Shown here: piece after piece, positions 45,966-55,453 of the stretch
How positions within the stretch are numbered: position 1 is the first letter of the stretch
Layout of the letters: each line of letters begins with the position of its first letter
Assembly (NCBI RefSeq): GCF_000317475.1
Contig: NC_019729.1
Coordinates: forward strand, 4,292,501-4,356,500
Length of the DNA stretch: 64,000 nucleotides
Reading direction: 5' to 3'
From: Oscillatoria nigro-viridis PCC 7112
Lineage (GTDB): Bacteria; Cyanobacteriota; Cyanobacteriia; Cyanobacteriales; Microcoleaceae
The notes under the pieces: generated by a model
What the model saw: the letters and a program-made list of their open reading frames with translations, nothing else
What the model was told of the DNA's origin: nothing
The model's database searches: none
Position numbers and translations under genes: made by a program

Positions 45966-46457
45966 TTACCTGTAATTTGTAAACTGCAAAGCCACCGGAT
46001 AATCTTCTTGCTTCAAGCGTTGAATCACCAACTGCAAATCATCTTTATCTTTAGCAGAAACCCGCACGGCATCGCCTTGAATCGAACCTTGAATTTTTTT
46101 GAATTCATCGCGGATTAACTTAGTAATCTGTTTCGCGATTTCTTGAGTGAGCCCTTTTTTAAGTTTAATTTCTTGACGCACGCGACTGCCGCTAGCCGGT
46201 TCAATTTTGCCGTAATCAAAAATTTTCAAAGATAAATTCCGCTTGGCGGCTTTAGTTTGCAAAACAGTGTGAATTGCATCGAGAGTAAATTCGCTGTCCG
46301 TATTGACAGTAATTGATTCTGCACCCAATTCCACCGTAGTTTTGGTATCTTTCAAATCGTACCGGCTTTGAATTTCCCGCACAGTTTGGTCAACAGCGTT
46401 AACTAATTCTTGCCGGTCGAACTCGCTGACAACATCAAAGGAATAACTAGCAGCCAT
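45966..46457 (-). CDS. yajQ: YajQ family nucleotide-binding protein
   Basis: A 163-residue protein. The start is the ATG ending at 46457 ([20 protein letters not shown]); the longer frame to 46502 adds residues encoded by a simple repeat. Family blocks are [32 protein letters not shown] and [20 protein letters not shown]. Some YajQ proteins bind c-di-GMP, so closeness to a diguanylate cyclase operon is of interest, though others bind different nucleotides or RNA. It stands alone on the minus strand. Confidence 0.93.
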   Translation of the reverse strand: MAASYSFDVVSEFDRQELVNAVDQTVREIQSRYDLKDTKTTVELGAESITVNTDSEFTLDAIHTVLQTKAAKRNLSLKIFDYGKIEPASGSRVRQEIKLKKGLTQEIAKQITKLIRDEFKKIQGSIQGDAVRVSAKDKDDLQLVIQRLKQEDYPVALQFTNYR

Positions 46458-46558
46458 AAGGTAGTAATTGGTAATTGGTAGTTGGTAGTTATAATTAGTC
46501 ATTAATTAAGCGTCTCTTAACTAATGACTAATGACTAATGACCAGTGACTAATAACAA
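46458..46558. repeat. TAATTGGTAATTGGTAGTTGG and TAATGACTAATGAC tandem tracts
   Basis: Two simple tandem tracts fill the gap between the yajQ and MAPEG genes. They place extra in-frame codons ahead of yajQ but carry no Shine-Dalgarno. Confidence 0.8.
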
Positions 46559-46978
46559 TTAGCCATTAACAGCCATTAAACTGAAATAGAATAAAGAAAC
46601 AGTGCAAGAAGAACTAATCGCAAACATGAGCGATCGCCCCAGCGGCACATTCAGAATATAGAAAACCGAAAACAACAACCGGGCGATCGTAAAAGCAATC
46701 GCAGCCCAGCCCGCCGCCTCTGAATCTACCCCCGTCACAAAAGCCATCAAAGCCGCCGCTGAAAACAGCATAAACGTCTCAAACGAATTTTGGTGAGCCC
46801 AAGTTGCCCGCTGAGCGTAAGCAGGCAACCTATCAAACATAGCGCGAGGGGCTGCTTGGTCGTAGCCTAGCTGCAAGCGGGCGAACGCAACCACCAAAAA
46901 CGGTGCGTAAACCAGCGCAGCAGCAGCAGCAATACAATCAAGCAGAATAACCGACACAGGCAATCCCAACAGCATCAT
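46559..46978 (-). CDS. MAPEG family membrane protein
   Basis: A 139-residue protein with four membrane helices, matching the MAPEG family of small membrane proteins (glutathione transferase-like in eukaryotes, mostly unassigned in bacteria). The motif RATWAHQNSFETFMLFSAAA holds the conserved Glu and Asn region, and FTIARLLFSVFYILNVPLGR the last two helices. The bacterial role is not established. A DprA-like gene lies 12 bp upstream on the same strand, so they may be co-transcribed. Confidence 0.88.
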   Translation of the reverse strand: MMLLGLPVSVILLDCIAAAAALVYAPFLVVAFARLQLGYDQAAPRAMFDRLPAYAQRATWAHQNSFETFMLFSAAALMAFVTGVDSEAAGWAAIAFTIARLLFSVFYILNVPLGRSLMFAISSSCTVSLFYFSLMAVNG

Positions 46979-46990
46979 CCTCCTCGCAGT

Positions 46991-47560
46991 TCAATCAAAA
47001 TAGAACAGAGTAACCACCTTGCGCTGTTCCTCCGCATCCTGGCAAGTTTTCAGTAAAGTGTGGCTTTCGTGAAAAGCAAAACAGATCAGTTGCTGGCAGC
47101 GAGAAATAATCTCCTGATTGCACATGGCGCTTGCTTCCGGGAGAGACAAACTGTCATTTTTGGGATTTTCTACCAAATGTATCACTTGTTCGAGTTGGTC
47201 GCGAGACTCCCGGGGCTGGCGGCTCATGCTTTGCGGCAAAATCACCGTCAGCAGATTAGGATCTGCTCGCATTGCCCCCCGAATTGCGGCTGAATTGGTG
47301 CCTGTAGCACCAGAAGTGATGAGCTGATTGCCTCCCAGAACTATGGCGTAGCTCAGCATCTCAATTAGCTGCTGGTGGGTAATAGGAACGTGGCGAGAAC
47401 CCAAAAGAGCAATCCGCTTGGAGCTGGTTTGCTGGATCGCCGCAAGTTCTTGTAAAAAATCATCTACTCTGGGTAGCTCAATTGATTGACTCAAAGAATT
47501 TATTAAATTAAATAAAACTACGTTGTGGATTTTAGCAGACTCACTAGCAATTGCCGCCAA
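46991..47560 (-). CDS. DprA-like Rossmann protein (DNA recombination-mediator A type)
   Basis: A 189-residue protein with the Rossmann fold of the SMF/DprA-LOG superfamily: KRIALLGSRHVPITHQQLIE at the first strand and QLITSGATGTNSAAIRGAMR at the phosphate-binding loop. It is shorter than true DprA and lacks its other domains. Cyanobacterial genomes often carry this short form; whether it acts in recombination or nucleotide metabolism is uncertain. It has the MAPEG gene 12 bp downstream. Confidence 0.75.
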   Translation of the reverse strand: MAAIASESAKIHNVVLFNLINSLSQSIELPRVDDFLQELAAIQQTSSKRIALLGSRHVPITHQQLIEMLSYAIVLGGNQLITSGATGTNSAAIRGAMRADPNLLTVILPQSMSRQPRESRDQLEQVIHLVENPKNDSLSLPEASAMCNQEIISRCQQLICFAFHESHTLLKTCQDAEEQRKVVTLFYFD

Positions 47561-47771
47561 AAAGAAGTTAAGAATTGCTGATTTACGGATCGGACTAGAG
47601 GATCGGGAGATTTGAGGAAGCCAGAAGGCAGAATGTCTGAAGACATTCGCCAGCCGGAGTTCAAGGTAGAATTCAAGAAAAATTGAGAATTTAAGAATTT
47701 TGGCTTTTTATTTATTTAAACAAAAAGTTTTCTCTGCCGAATACCTTCTTCCCTCAGCTCCGGCTCTCTTC

Positions 47772-48869
47772 TTAATGGACTCGATCGCTCAGCCCCAAGG
47801 ATGCCATCATGCCATCAAGGTCAAAATGTTCTGCCATTAGCTGAGTAACGCATTCCACCTTGATCGGTTCGTGCAGGCGCACGTTGCCAAAGGTGCTGTC
47901 GATAATCTCTACCGTGGTTAAGGTATCCAAATCAACCGACAAAACCGGAATTTCCATTTCTTCTGCCCTGCCAATTACTAGGGGAGAAGGAGGCAAGTGG
48001 CCTGTCAAAATCAAGCACTGAGTCGAGCTCTCCAGAGCCGCTAGCTGAATGTCCGTGCGATCGCCCCCCGTCACCACCGCCATATTTCTCGCTTTGCGGA
48101 AATACTTCAGAGCAGAACTAACATTCATCGCGCCAATTGTCAAGGTTTCCACCATCAAGTCCAAACGGTCTCGACGGCAGAGCACATCAGCTTTCAATTG
48201 GTGCACCAATTCTTTGACGCTGACACTCCGCAGCAAAGCACTTCTCGGCAGCATTCCCAAAACAGGAATACCCGCAGCCTCCAGAAAAGGCCGCACAGTC
48301 GCCGTTACCGATTCGAGTTTGCCCGAGGGAACGTCGTTGAGTACCACGCCAGCCAAGCGCGAACCCAAACGCTGTTTAGCCGACAGCAAATCGTCTATAT
48401 ACAGGTCGATCGGGCGGGCTACCAACAGCACAGAAGCATCAACTGCCTCAGCGATTTGAGCCAAAGACAAGTCAAACAGACTGCCTTCCTCCAAATTAGC
48501 TGGGCCTTCTAACAGCACCAAGTCTCCGCTGGGATCTTGCAAATATTGCGCTAAAGACTGGCGGTAATCTGTCTTGTCTTCTCCCCGCAAACGCTTGTGA
48601 ACCGTCTCTTCATCCAAATACAGCAGTGTTGACGGCATCTGACTTTCTGAGAGCTTCAGCGTCTCTACCGCGAACCGCACGTCTTCGTCCTCGATCCCAG
48701 CTCCTGGCGAGCTGAAACAGGTTCCCAGAGGTTTGCCGTAGGCGACGGCCAGTCCTTTTCCCCGGAGTCCGAGTGCCATCCCCAGGGCGATGGCAGACTT
48801 GCCGCTGTAAGCTTTTGTGGAACCGATCAGCAAATATTTAGTCAATTTGGGTACGCCTTCAATCCTCAA
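47772..48869 (-). CDS. P-loop/DRTGG domain protein (BioD-like, phosphotransacetylase-associated type)
   Basis: A 365-residue protein. The N-terminal half is a P-loop ATPase fold of the dethiobiotin/cobyrinate synthase type with LIGSTKAYSGKSAIALGMAL. The C-terminal half is a DRTGG domain (NMAVVTGGDRTDIQLAALES). The same pair forms the N-terminus of large phosphotransacetylases, but the acetyltransferase domain is absent here. Two TTG starts are possible (48869 and 48845); the family usually begins at LTKYLLIGST, which favours 48845, with GAAGG about 10 nt upstream. Function is unknown; a regulatory role is a guess. Confidence 0.78.
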   Translation of the reverse strand: MRIEGVPKLTKYLLIGSTKAYSGKSAIALGMALGLRGKGLAVAYGKPLGTCFSSPGAGIEDEDVRFAVETLKLSESQMPSTLLYLDEETVHKRLRGEDKTDYRQSLAQYLQDPSGDLVLLEGPANLEEGSLFDLSLAQIAEAVDASVLLVARPIDLYIDDLLSAKQRLGSRLAGVVLNDVPSGKLESVTATVRPFLEAAGIPVLGMLPRSALLRSVSVKELVHQLKADVLCRRDRLDLMVETLTIGAMNVSSALKYFRKARNMAVVTGGDRTDIQLAALESSTQCLILTGHLPPSPLVIGRAEEMEIPVLSVDLDTLTTVEIIDSTFGNVRLHEPIKVECVTQLMAEHFDLDGMMASLGLSDRVH

Positions 48870-49270
48870 TTTGCACCTGTCTATTTCAATAAATTTAGTT
48901 TTTTCTACAGTATTTCTGAACTGCGACTCAATTTGGCAATATTATTATACTCGATTTTGTCGCTTTTGGGCAGATTGTTTTTTTGAGAAAAATTTTTATT
49001 AACCTGTTCGCAATCGTTTTCTTCCCATTTTTTTTTACTTAATTTTGGAAAAGCAGTTTTTAAATTGTTTGTTTTCCCAGCAGTTTTTGATACTTATTTG
49101 TCGCCCGGTATTCCTTGAAAAACCGATTTAAATTATAAATTTTTAGCCGTTTTTGTTCCCGATTTTATATATTAATACCGACTTGTATAAAATAAAAATA
49201 ACAGCGTATAAGTGGGTGATTTGACTGTGAAACACCTATTAATAGGCCTTGGTGCAGTTTTTGTTTGGTA

Positions 49271-49373
49271 TATAGCAATTCTACTCAATCATTTGTGAAG
49301 TTATTACCCCCTCCCTGCGGGTTCGGGGAGGGTTGGGGGCGGGATTTTCACGACTAATTTAAAATTGCTATAA
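49271..49373. repeat. MITE-like element with TATAGCAAT ends, copy B
   Basis: The ends TATAGCAATT and AAAATTGCTATA are inverted. The interior ACCCCCTCCCTGCGGGTTCG and GGGGAGGGTTGGGGG matches the core of the copy at 12159-12263. Confidence 0.7.
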
Positions 49374-49625
49374 TACAGGTATGTTGTAGGAATAAATCCC
49401 GGTGTTTGCCTCATCATTTTTGCATATAATTGAAAATCGATAAGCTGTCGCGCATTTAAATTGTATATTCTCCGCGGGCTCATAGGCCCACCCCACAAGA
49501 CGGAGAATTGTTTTTTAACAGACAATTTAAATGTAGAACAGCTTATGTATTATTAGTTATTAATTATTAGTGCGATCGCCCGCATTCAAACGGGAGCATC
49601 TCATATTTGTAAAAACACTGATTCT

Positions 49626-49690
49626 GGCTCCTGACTTCTGACTTCTGACTCTTTTCTCCTGGCTTCTGACTCCTGACTCCTAACTCCTAT
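49626..49690. repeat. TGACTTC/TGACTCC tandem tract
   Basis: About nine degenerate 7-bp units (CTGACTT, CTGACTC, CTAACTC). Simple-sequence DNA of the type common in this window. Confidence 0.85.
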
Positions 49691-49870
49691 TTCTAGCGGA
49701 GGGCTGCTTTCATTGAGATGCTCCCCATTCAAACCGATCTCGGTGGCACTGCGATCGATAAGCTGCTTAGAATCGGGCTTCTAGCTTCTAAACACATAAA
49801 TTTTCTGGCGGCGTGGGCTGGCATTTCGGCAGCCCAAAGGCTGATTGCGATGCTAGCCCGATCGCAGTTC

Positions 49871-49913
49871 AAGGGCTGTAGATTGATTTTCCTTGGGCGG
49901 ATCTACAGCCCTT
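49871..49913 (+). terminator. Perfect 13-bp stem hairpin
   Basis: AAGGGCTGTAGAT (49871-49883) pairs with ATCTACAGCCCTT (49901-49913) across a 17-nt loop, followed by TCC. No gene lies directly upstream on either strand, so it may belong to an unrecognised transcript or be another dispersed repeat. Confidence 0.4.
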
Positions 49914-50318
49914 TCCTCTCAGCTACCGAGTCGCAAAATTTGAACGCAATCGGACGGCGCGATTCGCCTAACGGCGATAGCTTCGCACGCGCGTAATCGC
50001 ACAGCACGAATGTCCTAAATAGGCTTTTGGACTTGTTCCACAACAAAGTACAGCAGTTGTCAATTGGATGAAATACAGGTAGGGACTCAGGCAAAGCCTG
50101 AGTCCCTAGGCAAAATCTGTATCACGCTCAACAGAAAACTGCTGTAGATTGACTTTAGCAATGGGGATAAGTGCTGACCCCCAAAGGGATTATTGAGAAT
50201 AATCTAAGAACTCACTTATTCTTTCCGCTTCTCCAATAGAACGGGGGCACCAATCATGTAATGTTGCCGTCATGGCTTTACACTATCGGTGCTGCAGTTA
50301 TAGCGCCCGTCAATCGAT

Positions 50319-50352
50319 TTTAGATTTTAGATTTTAGATTTTAGATTTTAGG
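50319..50352. repeat. TTTTAGA heptamer tandem repeat
   Basis: About five copies of TTTTAGA. A similar tract at 50969-50999 flanks the other side of the gene at 50500. Confidence 0.9.
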
Positions 50353-50499
50353 TTGAAGAAAGCAACCCCACTGATAAATCCGGGGCTGGCGATCGGGAGC
50401 GAGGAGCTTTTTTCTCGCTCCACCCATCAATCCGGGGGCCCCGGATGAAATTGCTTGATTGTCAATTGCGGACTTTCGGGAGTGCGGCTGCGGTGAAAG

Positions 50500-50874
50500 T
50501 TATTCATCCATTCGCATCAGCTTGCGGTAAAACGTTTTAGAAAAATCGACGGTACGAGTTCGCTGAAAAGTCAGGAGAACCTCAATTAAGCAACTAACAA
50601 ACTCAGAGCTTTGCATAGTCACTTCGTAGCTGAGTTCAGCATTGCCGTCAAACAACACCCGACAGCGGGTTAAGTCGATCGGCAGCGACGAGATATTCCA
50701 ACTAGCGACAAACGGCACGCTCTCCCCGCCGTCAATTTTTCTTGCCCCCTCCAAGCTTTTGAGCTTGTACAGGCCAATAGCGTGCGGTAAAAACTTGCGC
50801 CTGGGCTCTTGACAGAAAGGCGCGTAGACTTTCACTTCTTTGTCATCGGCTGGCTTGAGTTGAGGAATAGACAT
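50500..50874 (-). CDS. Conserved-looking hypothetical protein
   Basis: A 124-residue soluble protein starting MSIPQLKPADDKEVKVYAPF that I cannot assign to a family. It has no membrane segment or signal peptide. Alternating strands (VPFVASWNISSLPIDLTRCR) and a C-terminal helix (SEFVSCLIEVLLTFQRT) suggest a compact alpha/beta fold. AGGTGGA lies 5 to 11 nt upstream of the ATG, which supports it as a real gene. TTTTAGA tandem tracts lie on both sides. It may belong to the cyanobacterial small-protein repertoire. Confidence 0.55.
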   Translation of the reverse strand: MSIPQLKPADDKEVKVYAPFCQEPRRKFLPHAIGLYKLKSLEGARKIDGGESVPFVASWNISSLPIDLTRCRVLFDGNAELSYEVTMQSSEFVSCLIEVLLTFQRTRTVDFSKTFYRKLMRMDE

Positions 50875-50968
50875 ATTTCCACCTCAGACAATTATTGCTA
50901 ACAGATAGTTTAGATCCCCTGAAAAAACTAGCAGATATTCCAGGTCGATCGCAAGCAAAAGTCAGTCG

Positions 50969-50999
50969 ATTTTAGATTTTAGATTTTAGATTTTAGATT
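50969..50999. repeat. TTTTAGA tandem repeat, second tract
   Basis: Four copies of TTTTAGA, same unit as the tract at 50319. Confidence 0.9.
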
Positions 51000-51252
51000 G
51001 ACAGCAAAAAAGATGAATCTGCCAGCAAGAAGGGGAGTAGAAAATTTGGGGTGGCGAACAACTGAAGTCTGGAGGCTTGTATCCATTTGCGGGTAAAGCC
51101 AAATACTTTATGCAGTGTCCGTTTACCGGGGCCGTACAAGCACCGAACCCGCTGGTTGTCCTCCAGTCCGCTTTCGACAAAAGCCCAGAAACTGATACAG
51201 TAGATGCTTATATCTAAAATCAAAAACTATTGGTGGTTGAATCAAGTAACCT

Positions 51253-52770
51253 ATGCAGGAGAGTTCTTGGCCAGAAAACGACGCTCGCAGCGAGCTTAAC
51301 TTGGACATCTCTGATTTAGCTCAAGAAGAGCTCAAGAGTTTGACCTCGAACTCGAAGCTCAGCAAAGTATTTGCTATACCAGACATTGGCGACAGGGTGT
51401 TTGACGCGGAAACAAAAGCAGAGCTCCCGGTTGCGGTGTCTGTGCCGGGAACTTCCTCTTTTCCTCAAAATCTGTACCGGGGACGCCGGGGAAAAGCCGC
51501 CGCAGTGCTGACTGCGATTTGGGCAGGCACGATCGCCCTGCACTTGATTTCTTGGGGCGCGTGGGTAGTGTGGGGGTTGACGGGACTGCTGTGGATGCAA
51601 GCATTGCGAGTTTTGTTTGCGGAACCCAAGCCCGCACTGCCGCCTCTTGCCGATGAAAGTCGAGAGGATTGGCCTTATGTGTCGCTGCTGGTGGCAGCGA
51701 AAAATGAGGAAGCGGTGATTGCCCGATTCGTAGAATCCATCTGCAATGTAGATTATCCGATCGACCGCTACGAAGTTTGGGCGATCGACGATCACAGCAG
51801 CGACGCCACGCCGATTGTATTGGAACAGCTAACCAAAAAGTACCCCCAGCTCAAAATATTTCGCAGAGGAGCAAATGCCAGCGGCGGCAAGTCGGGAGCA
51901 CTGAATCAAGTGTTGCCTCTGACTCGCGGGGAATTTGTCGGAATATTTGACGCCGACGCGACGGTAACGCCGGATTTGCTGCGCCGGGTGCTGCCAGTGT
52001 TCCAGGGAGAAAAAGTAGGCGCTGTGCAAGTCAGAAAAGCCATCGCCAATGCTTCGGTAAATTTTTGGACTCGCGGCCAAGAAGCAGAAATGGCTCTCGA
52101 CAGTTTTTTCCAGCAGCAGCGGATTGCGATCGGCGGCATTGGAGAATTGCGCGGTAACGGCCAATTCATGCGCCGCACCGCCTTGGAAAGCTGCGGAGGC
52201 TGGAACGAGGAGACGATTACCGACGACCTGGATTTGACTGTCAGGCTGCACCTAGACCGATGGGACATTGAATTTCTCGCTTTCCCAGCCGTGTCAGAAG
52301 AAGGAGTCACTAACGCTCGCGCTCTGTGGCATCAGCGCAATCGCTGGGCAGAAGGTGGCTATCAGCGTTATCTTGACTACTGGCGGCTAATTTTGCGGAA
52401 CCGCATGGGAACTGGGAAAACGTGGGATTTATTTGGATTTTGGGTATCTCAATATTTCTTGCCCACAGTAGCCCTACCCGACTTTGTGATGTCAATTGCG
52501 CTGCGCCGGATGCCGATCGCCAGTCCCATAACTTTTATGACCCTTACATTGTCGGTGGTGGGAATGTTTGTCGGTTTGCGCCGCACTCGCAAAGAGACCA
52601 AATTTGACCTGAAAAGAGTTTTTGTCACCTTGCTGCAAACGCTGCGGGGTACTGTGTATATGTTCCACTGGCTGCTGGTAGGGACTGTGACGGCTCGGAT
52701 TGCGGTACGGCCCAAGCGGCTCAAATGGGTCAAAACCGTCCATCAAGGCGCTGTTAATAGCATCAAGTAA
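51253..52770 (+). CDS. Membrane glycosyltransferase, family 2 (cellulose-synthase-like)
   Basis: A 505-residue GT2 enzyme. Two membrane helices at about residues 80-125 precede the catalytic domain, which has VSLLVAAKNEEAVIARFVES, AIDDHSSD (first Asp), GIFDADATVTPD (DxD), ETITDDLDLT (TED-like base) and the QRNRW motif. Helices follow in the C-terminal part. This is the layout of processive or polymer-forming enzymes such as BcsA-type and hyaluronan-type synthases, but no PilZ domain is present. It may act in exopolysaccharide synthesis; the sugar is unknown. Monocistronic. Confidence 0.88.
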   Translation: MQESSWPENDARSELNLDISDLAQEELKSLTSNSKLSKVFAIPDIGDRVFDAETKAELPVAVSVPGTSSFPQNLYRGRRGKAAAVLTAIWAGTIALHLISWGAWVVWGLTGLLWMQALRVLFAEPKPALPPLADESREDWPYVSLLVAAKNEEAVIARFVESICNVDYPIDRYEVWAIDDHSSDATPIVLEQLTKKYPQLKIFRRGANASGGKSGALNQVLPLTRGEFVGIFDADATVTPDLLRRVLPVFQGEKVGAVQVRKAIANASVNFWTRGQEAEMALDSFFQQQRIAIGGIGELRGNGQFMRRTALESCGGWNEETITDDLDLTVRLHLDRWDIEFLAFPAVSEEGVTNARALWHQRNRWAEGGYQRYLDYWRLILRNRMGTGKTWDLFGFWVSQYFLPTVALPDFVMSIALRRMPIASPITFMTLTLSVVGMFVGLRRTRKETKFDLKRVFVTLLQTLRGTVYMFHWLLVGTVTARIAVRPKRLKWVKTVHQGAVNSIK

Positions 52771-53106
52771 ACAATTCGCAGAAAGATCTCGGCACAGTAT
52801 CGCCGAACGTCCGAAGATTTTCTGAGGCAAAAAAACACCAACGCTCGCCAAATATCTCCCCGCCAGAGCCGACAGTAAAATTTGGCAATTCCGAGAAAAA
52901 AACACTTTGAAACAGCTTAGGTAATAGGTAATCGGCGAGCGGTAATAGCGAATAAGTAATCGGCAATACAAAAGTCTAAAATTAAAAGATAAAAGCGAGA
53001 ATTTTTAACTTTTAACTTGACAAAAAACCAATTACTATCTATTAATTATGAATTGCCAATTAGGACGAATTGCTTGTTGCCAACTACCCGTCACCCGTAA
53101 TTGATA
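52771..53106. other. Spacer with repeated GGTAATAG/CGGCGAGCGG words
   Basis: The gap between the glycosyltransferase and sucC-like genes holds AGGTAATCGGCGAGCGGTAA-type short repeats and AT-rich DNA near 52975-53090. No gene is supported. A promoter for the sucC-like gene probably lies here but cannot be placed. Confidence 0.35.
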
Positions 53107-54336
53107 ATGGATTTGTTAGAGTACCAAGCTAAATCTTTATTTCGCCAGATGGCAATTCCGATTTTGCCGTCGCAGCGGATTGACAATCCCGCCGACCTCA
53201 AAGGACTGAAAATTCCTTACCCCGTTGTACTCAAATCGCAAGTGCGGGCTGGGGGACGGGGCAGGGCGGGCGGTATCAAGTTTGTGGAAAATACGATCGA
53301 TGCAGTAGCAGCCGCTCAAACAATTTTTAATTTGCCGATCGAGGAGGAATATCCCCAAGTCCTGCTGGCAGAAGCAAAGTACAACGCCGACCAAGAATTG
53401 TACTTAGCGGTACTCCTAGACCCCGTAGCGCGCCGCCCGGTGCTTCTGGGTTCGAGACAAGGAGGTATGGATGTCGAAGGGTCGATCGAGCAAATGCAGC
53501 AAGTTGCCGTAGATCAAGAATTTTCCCCATTCTACGCGAGGCGTCTCACGCTGAAAATGGGATTGCAGGGAGACTTGATTCAATCGGTGAGCACCATTGT
53601 CGAAAAAATGTACCGGCTGTTTGTCGAAAAAGATTTAGATTTAGTAGAAATCAATCCTCTCGGCATCAGTCCGACGGGAGAGGTAATGGCTTTAGACGGT
53701 AAAGTCACCGCCAACGACGATGCCTTGGGGCGGCATCCAGATTTGGCCGCACTATCGGGGAAGAGGCAAAGCAGCGGGTTGGCACGGGAAAGAAGAAGTC
53801 CCTATGCCTCTGGCGATCGCCCCCATTCCCAGTCCAAGGTTCAGCAGTCGCCGGAGTTTGACCCCAAATCTAAATCCCCAATCTCGAATTCCGAATCCCT
53901 GCAATTAATAGAACTAGACGGGACTATCGCGATTTTGTGCAACGGAGTGGGGCTGACAATGGCAACTCTAGATGCTGTAACTCACCAAGGAGGAAAACCA
54001 GCTAATTTTGTGAATATTGGTTCCCTAGACCGCTACTATGCAGCAAATGCCCTGCGCGATCGCGTGGATTTGGGTCTGGAGTTAGTCGCTCAGGATAAAA
54101 GCGTTAAGGTGATACTTGTAAATATTTTGGGCAGCGCCTCCAAGACGGAGGAAATAATCGCTGCAGTAGCCGGCTATTTGGAACGGAAAGCTCGCGCTAA
54201 CCGCCACATCCAGGTTGTGCTGAGGCTGGTAGAGCTCGATGCTGATGCTGTTAAAAAGCGTTTGGGACAGTTGCCGGTGCAGCTAGCTAGCACTTTGGAT
54301 GAGGCCGCGGCCGCTTCTGTATCCTCCGCCAAGTAG
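53107..54336 (+). CDS. sucC: Succinate-CoA ligase beta-subunit-like protein
   Basis: A 409-residue ATP-grasp protein. The ATG at 53107 (MDLLEYQAKSLFRQMAIPIL) matches the SucC start better than the TTG six bases earlier. The nucleotide-binding domain (KSQVRAGGRGRAGGIKFVEN) and VEINPLGISPTGEVMALDGK are typical. Between LGRHPDLAALSG and LIELDGTIAILCNGVGL lies a Ser/Pro/Lys-rich stretch of about 45 residues where other SucC proteins have a shorter acidic link. The C-terminal CoA-ligase domain is otherwise normal, with GKPANFVNIGS replacing the usual DVGGGA. Probably makes succinyl-CoA with the next gene. Confidence 0.82.
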   Translation: MDLLEYQAKSLFRQMAIPILPSQRIDNPADLKGLKIPYPVVLKSQVRAGGRGRAGGIKFVENTIDAVAAAQTIFNLPIEEEYPQVLLAEAKYNADQELYLAVLLDPVARRPVLLGSRQGGMDVEGSIEQMQQVAVDQEFSPFYARRLTLKMGLQGDLIQSVSTIVEKMYRLFVEKDLDLVEINPLGISPTGEVMALDGKVTANDDALGRHPDLAALSGKRQSSGLARERRSPYASGDRPHSQSKVQQSPEFDPKSKSPISNSESLQLIELDGTIAILCNGVGLTMATLDAVTHQGGKPANFVNIGSLDRYYAANALRDRVDLGLELVAQDKSVKVILVNILGSASKTEEIIAAVAGYLERKARANRHIQVVLRLVELDADAVKKRLGQLPVQLASTLDEAAAASVSSAK

Positions 54337-54419
54337 CGGCAGTCGATCGGCAAAAAACGAGATTTCTGTACACATGAAGGCCTTCTGCTTTTTACAGATC
54401 GAGTGTCAAGTGGGAAAAA

Positions 54420-55316
54420 ATGAATTTAACTCCTGAAAGCAAAGTCCTAGTACAGGGCATTACAGAATCTCCCGCGTCCACCCGCGCCGCCCTGATGATG
54501 AAAGCATACGGCACGAATGTAGTCGCCGGTGTTAGTCCCGGTCGGGGGGGGCTGGAAGTGGAGGGAATTCCGATTTTTGATTTGGTAGAACAAGCAGTCG
54601 CGGCAGTGGGTCACGTTGACACTGCGGTAATTTTGGTAGACGCTTACTCGGTGCTGGATGCGGCTCTAGAAGCGATCGCCGGAGGAATTCGGCAAATCGC
54701 GATCGTTACTGGCGGAGTGCCTCCTCTGGATATGGTGCACTTAGTCAGAAAAGCAGAAGCCACCGAAACTTTGGTAATCGGGCCCAACAGTCCGGGGATT
54801 ATTGTGCCCGACAAAGTGCTGCTGGGAACTCACCCCAAGGAATTTTACACTCCCGGCCCGGTGGGAGTAATCAGCCGCAGCAGCACTTTGACTTACGAAG
54901 TTGCCCTAGAACTGACGGAGGCTGGGTTGGGACAGTCGATGGCGGTTTGTATTGGCTGCGACGCGATTGTCGGTTCTTCTTTTATGCAGTGGCTGCAAAT
55001 TTTGGACGAAGACGACAGTACCGAAGCGATGGTTTTGGTGGGGGAAGTTGGCGGGTGGAGCGAACAAGCCGCTGCTTCTTACATCGCCTCGGCGATCGAC
55101 AAACCCGTGGTTGCTTATCTGGCCGGCCGCTACGCTCCCAAGGGGCCGTCTTTGGGCCACGCCGGCATCCTGATCAGTTCTCGGGCCGCTGCCCAGAAAG
55201 CCTTTGGAGTTACGGCCCCAAACAAAATGGCTGCCTTTGAAGACGCGGACATACCTGTGGCGGCTAGACCTTCAGAGATTCCTAAGTTGCTCAAAAAATT
55301 GCTAAAGAAAAATTGA
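54420..55316 (+). CDS. sucD: Succinate-CoA ligase alpha-subunit-like protein
   Basis: A 298-residue protein matching the alpha subunit: MNLTPESKVLVQGITESPAS, then the CoA-binding Rossmann domain, LVIGPNSPGIIVPDKV and GPVGVISRSSTLTYEVALEL. The phospho-histidine is in SLGHAGILIS near residue 243, and the acidic EVGGWSEQAA replaces the usual EIGGxxEE, so the phosphate site is slightly altered. It follows the beta-subunit gene by 83 bp, consistent with a two-gene operon. Confidence 0.87.
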   Translation: MNLTPESKVLVQGITESPASTRAALMMKAYGTNVVAGVSPGRGGLEVEGIPIFDLVEQAVAAVGHVDTAVILVDAYSVLDAALEAIAGGIRQIAIVTGGVPPLDMVHLVRKAEATETLVIGPNSPGIIVPDKVLLGTHPKEFYTPGPVGVISRSSTLTYEVALELTEAGLGQSMAVCIGCDAIVGSSFMQWLQILDEDDSTEAMVLVGEVGGWSEQAAASYIASAIDKPVVAYLAGRYAPKGPSLGHAGILISSRAAAQKAFGVTAPNKMAAFEDADIPVAARPSEIPKLLKKLLKKN

Positions 55317-55453
55317 TTGCTTTGGGAGTTTTCGCAAAAGTCGTAACCCTCTTGGGGGTTGGGATAGGGGTAGGGCGGGTTGGGTCTCAAAAGTGTCTCC
55401 AGAAGACCACAACAGCCGCTTCAACCCGCCCCTAGGACACATTTATGATTTTT

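Larger units (their letters stand above)
48870..50499. other. 1.6-kb gene-poor, repeat-bearing spacer
   Basis: No convincing gene was found. Contents: a T-rich tract (48890-49160), a MITE-like element (49271-49373), TGACTTCTGACT-type tandem repeats (49626-49690), a strong hairpin (49871-49913) and a TTTTAGA tandem tract (50319-50352). Short frames at 49304 and 49718 lack ribosome binding sites and known features. A non-coding RNA associated with the hairpin cannot be excluded. Confidence 0.5.

Noticed and set aside
49718-49996. 92-codon plus-strand frame
   Set aside because: It crosses a perfect hairpin, lacks a ribosome binding site and has no recognisable protein features.
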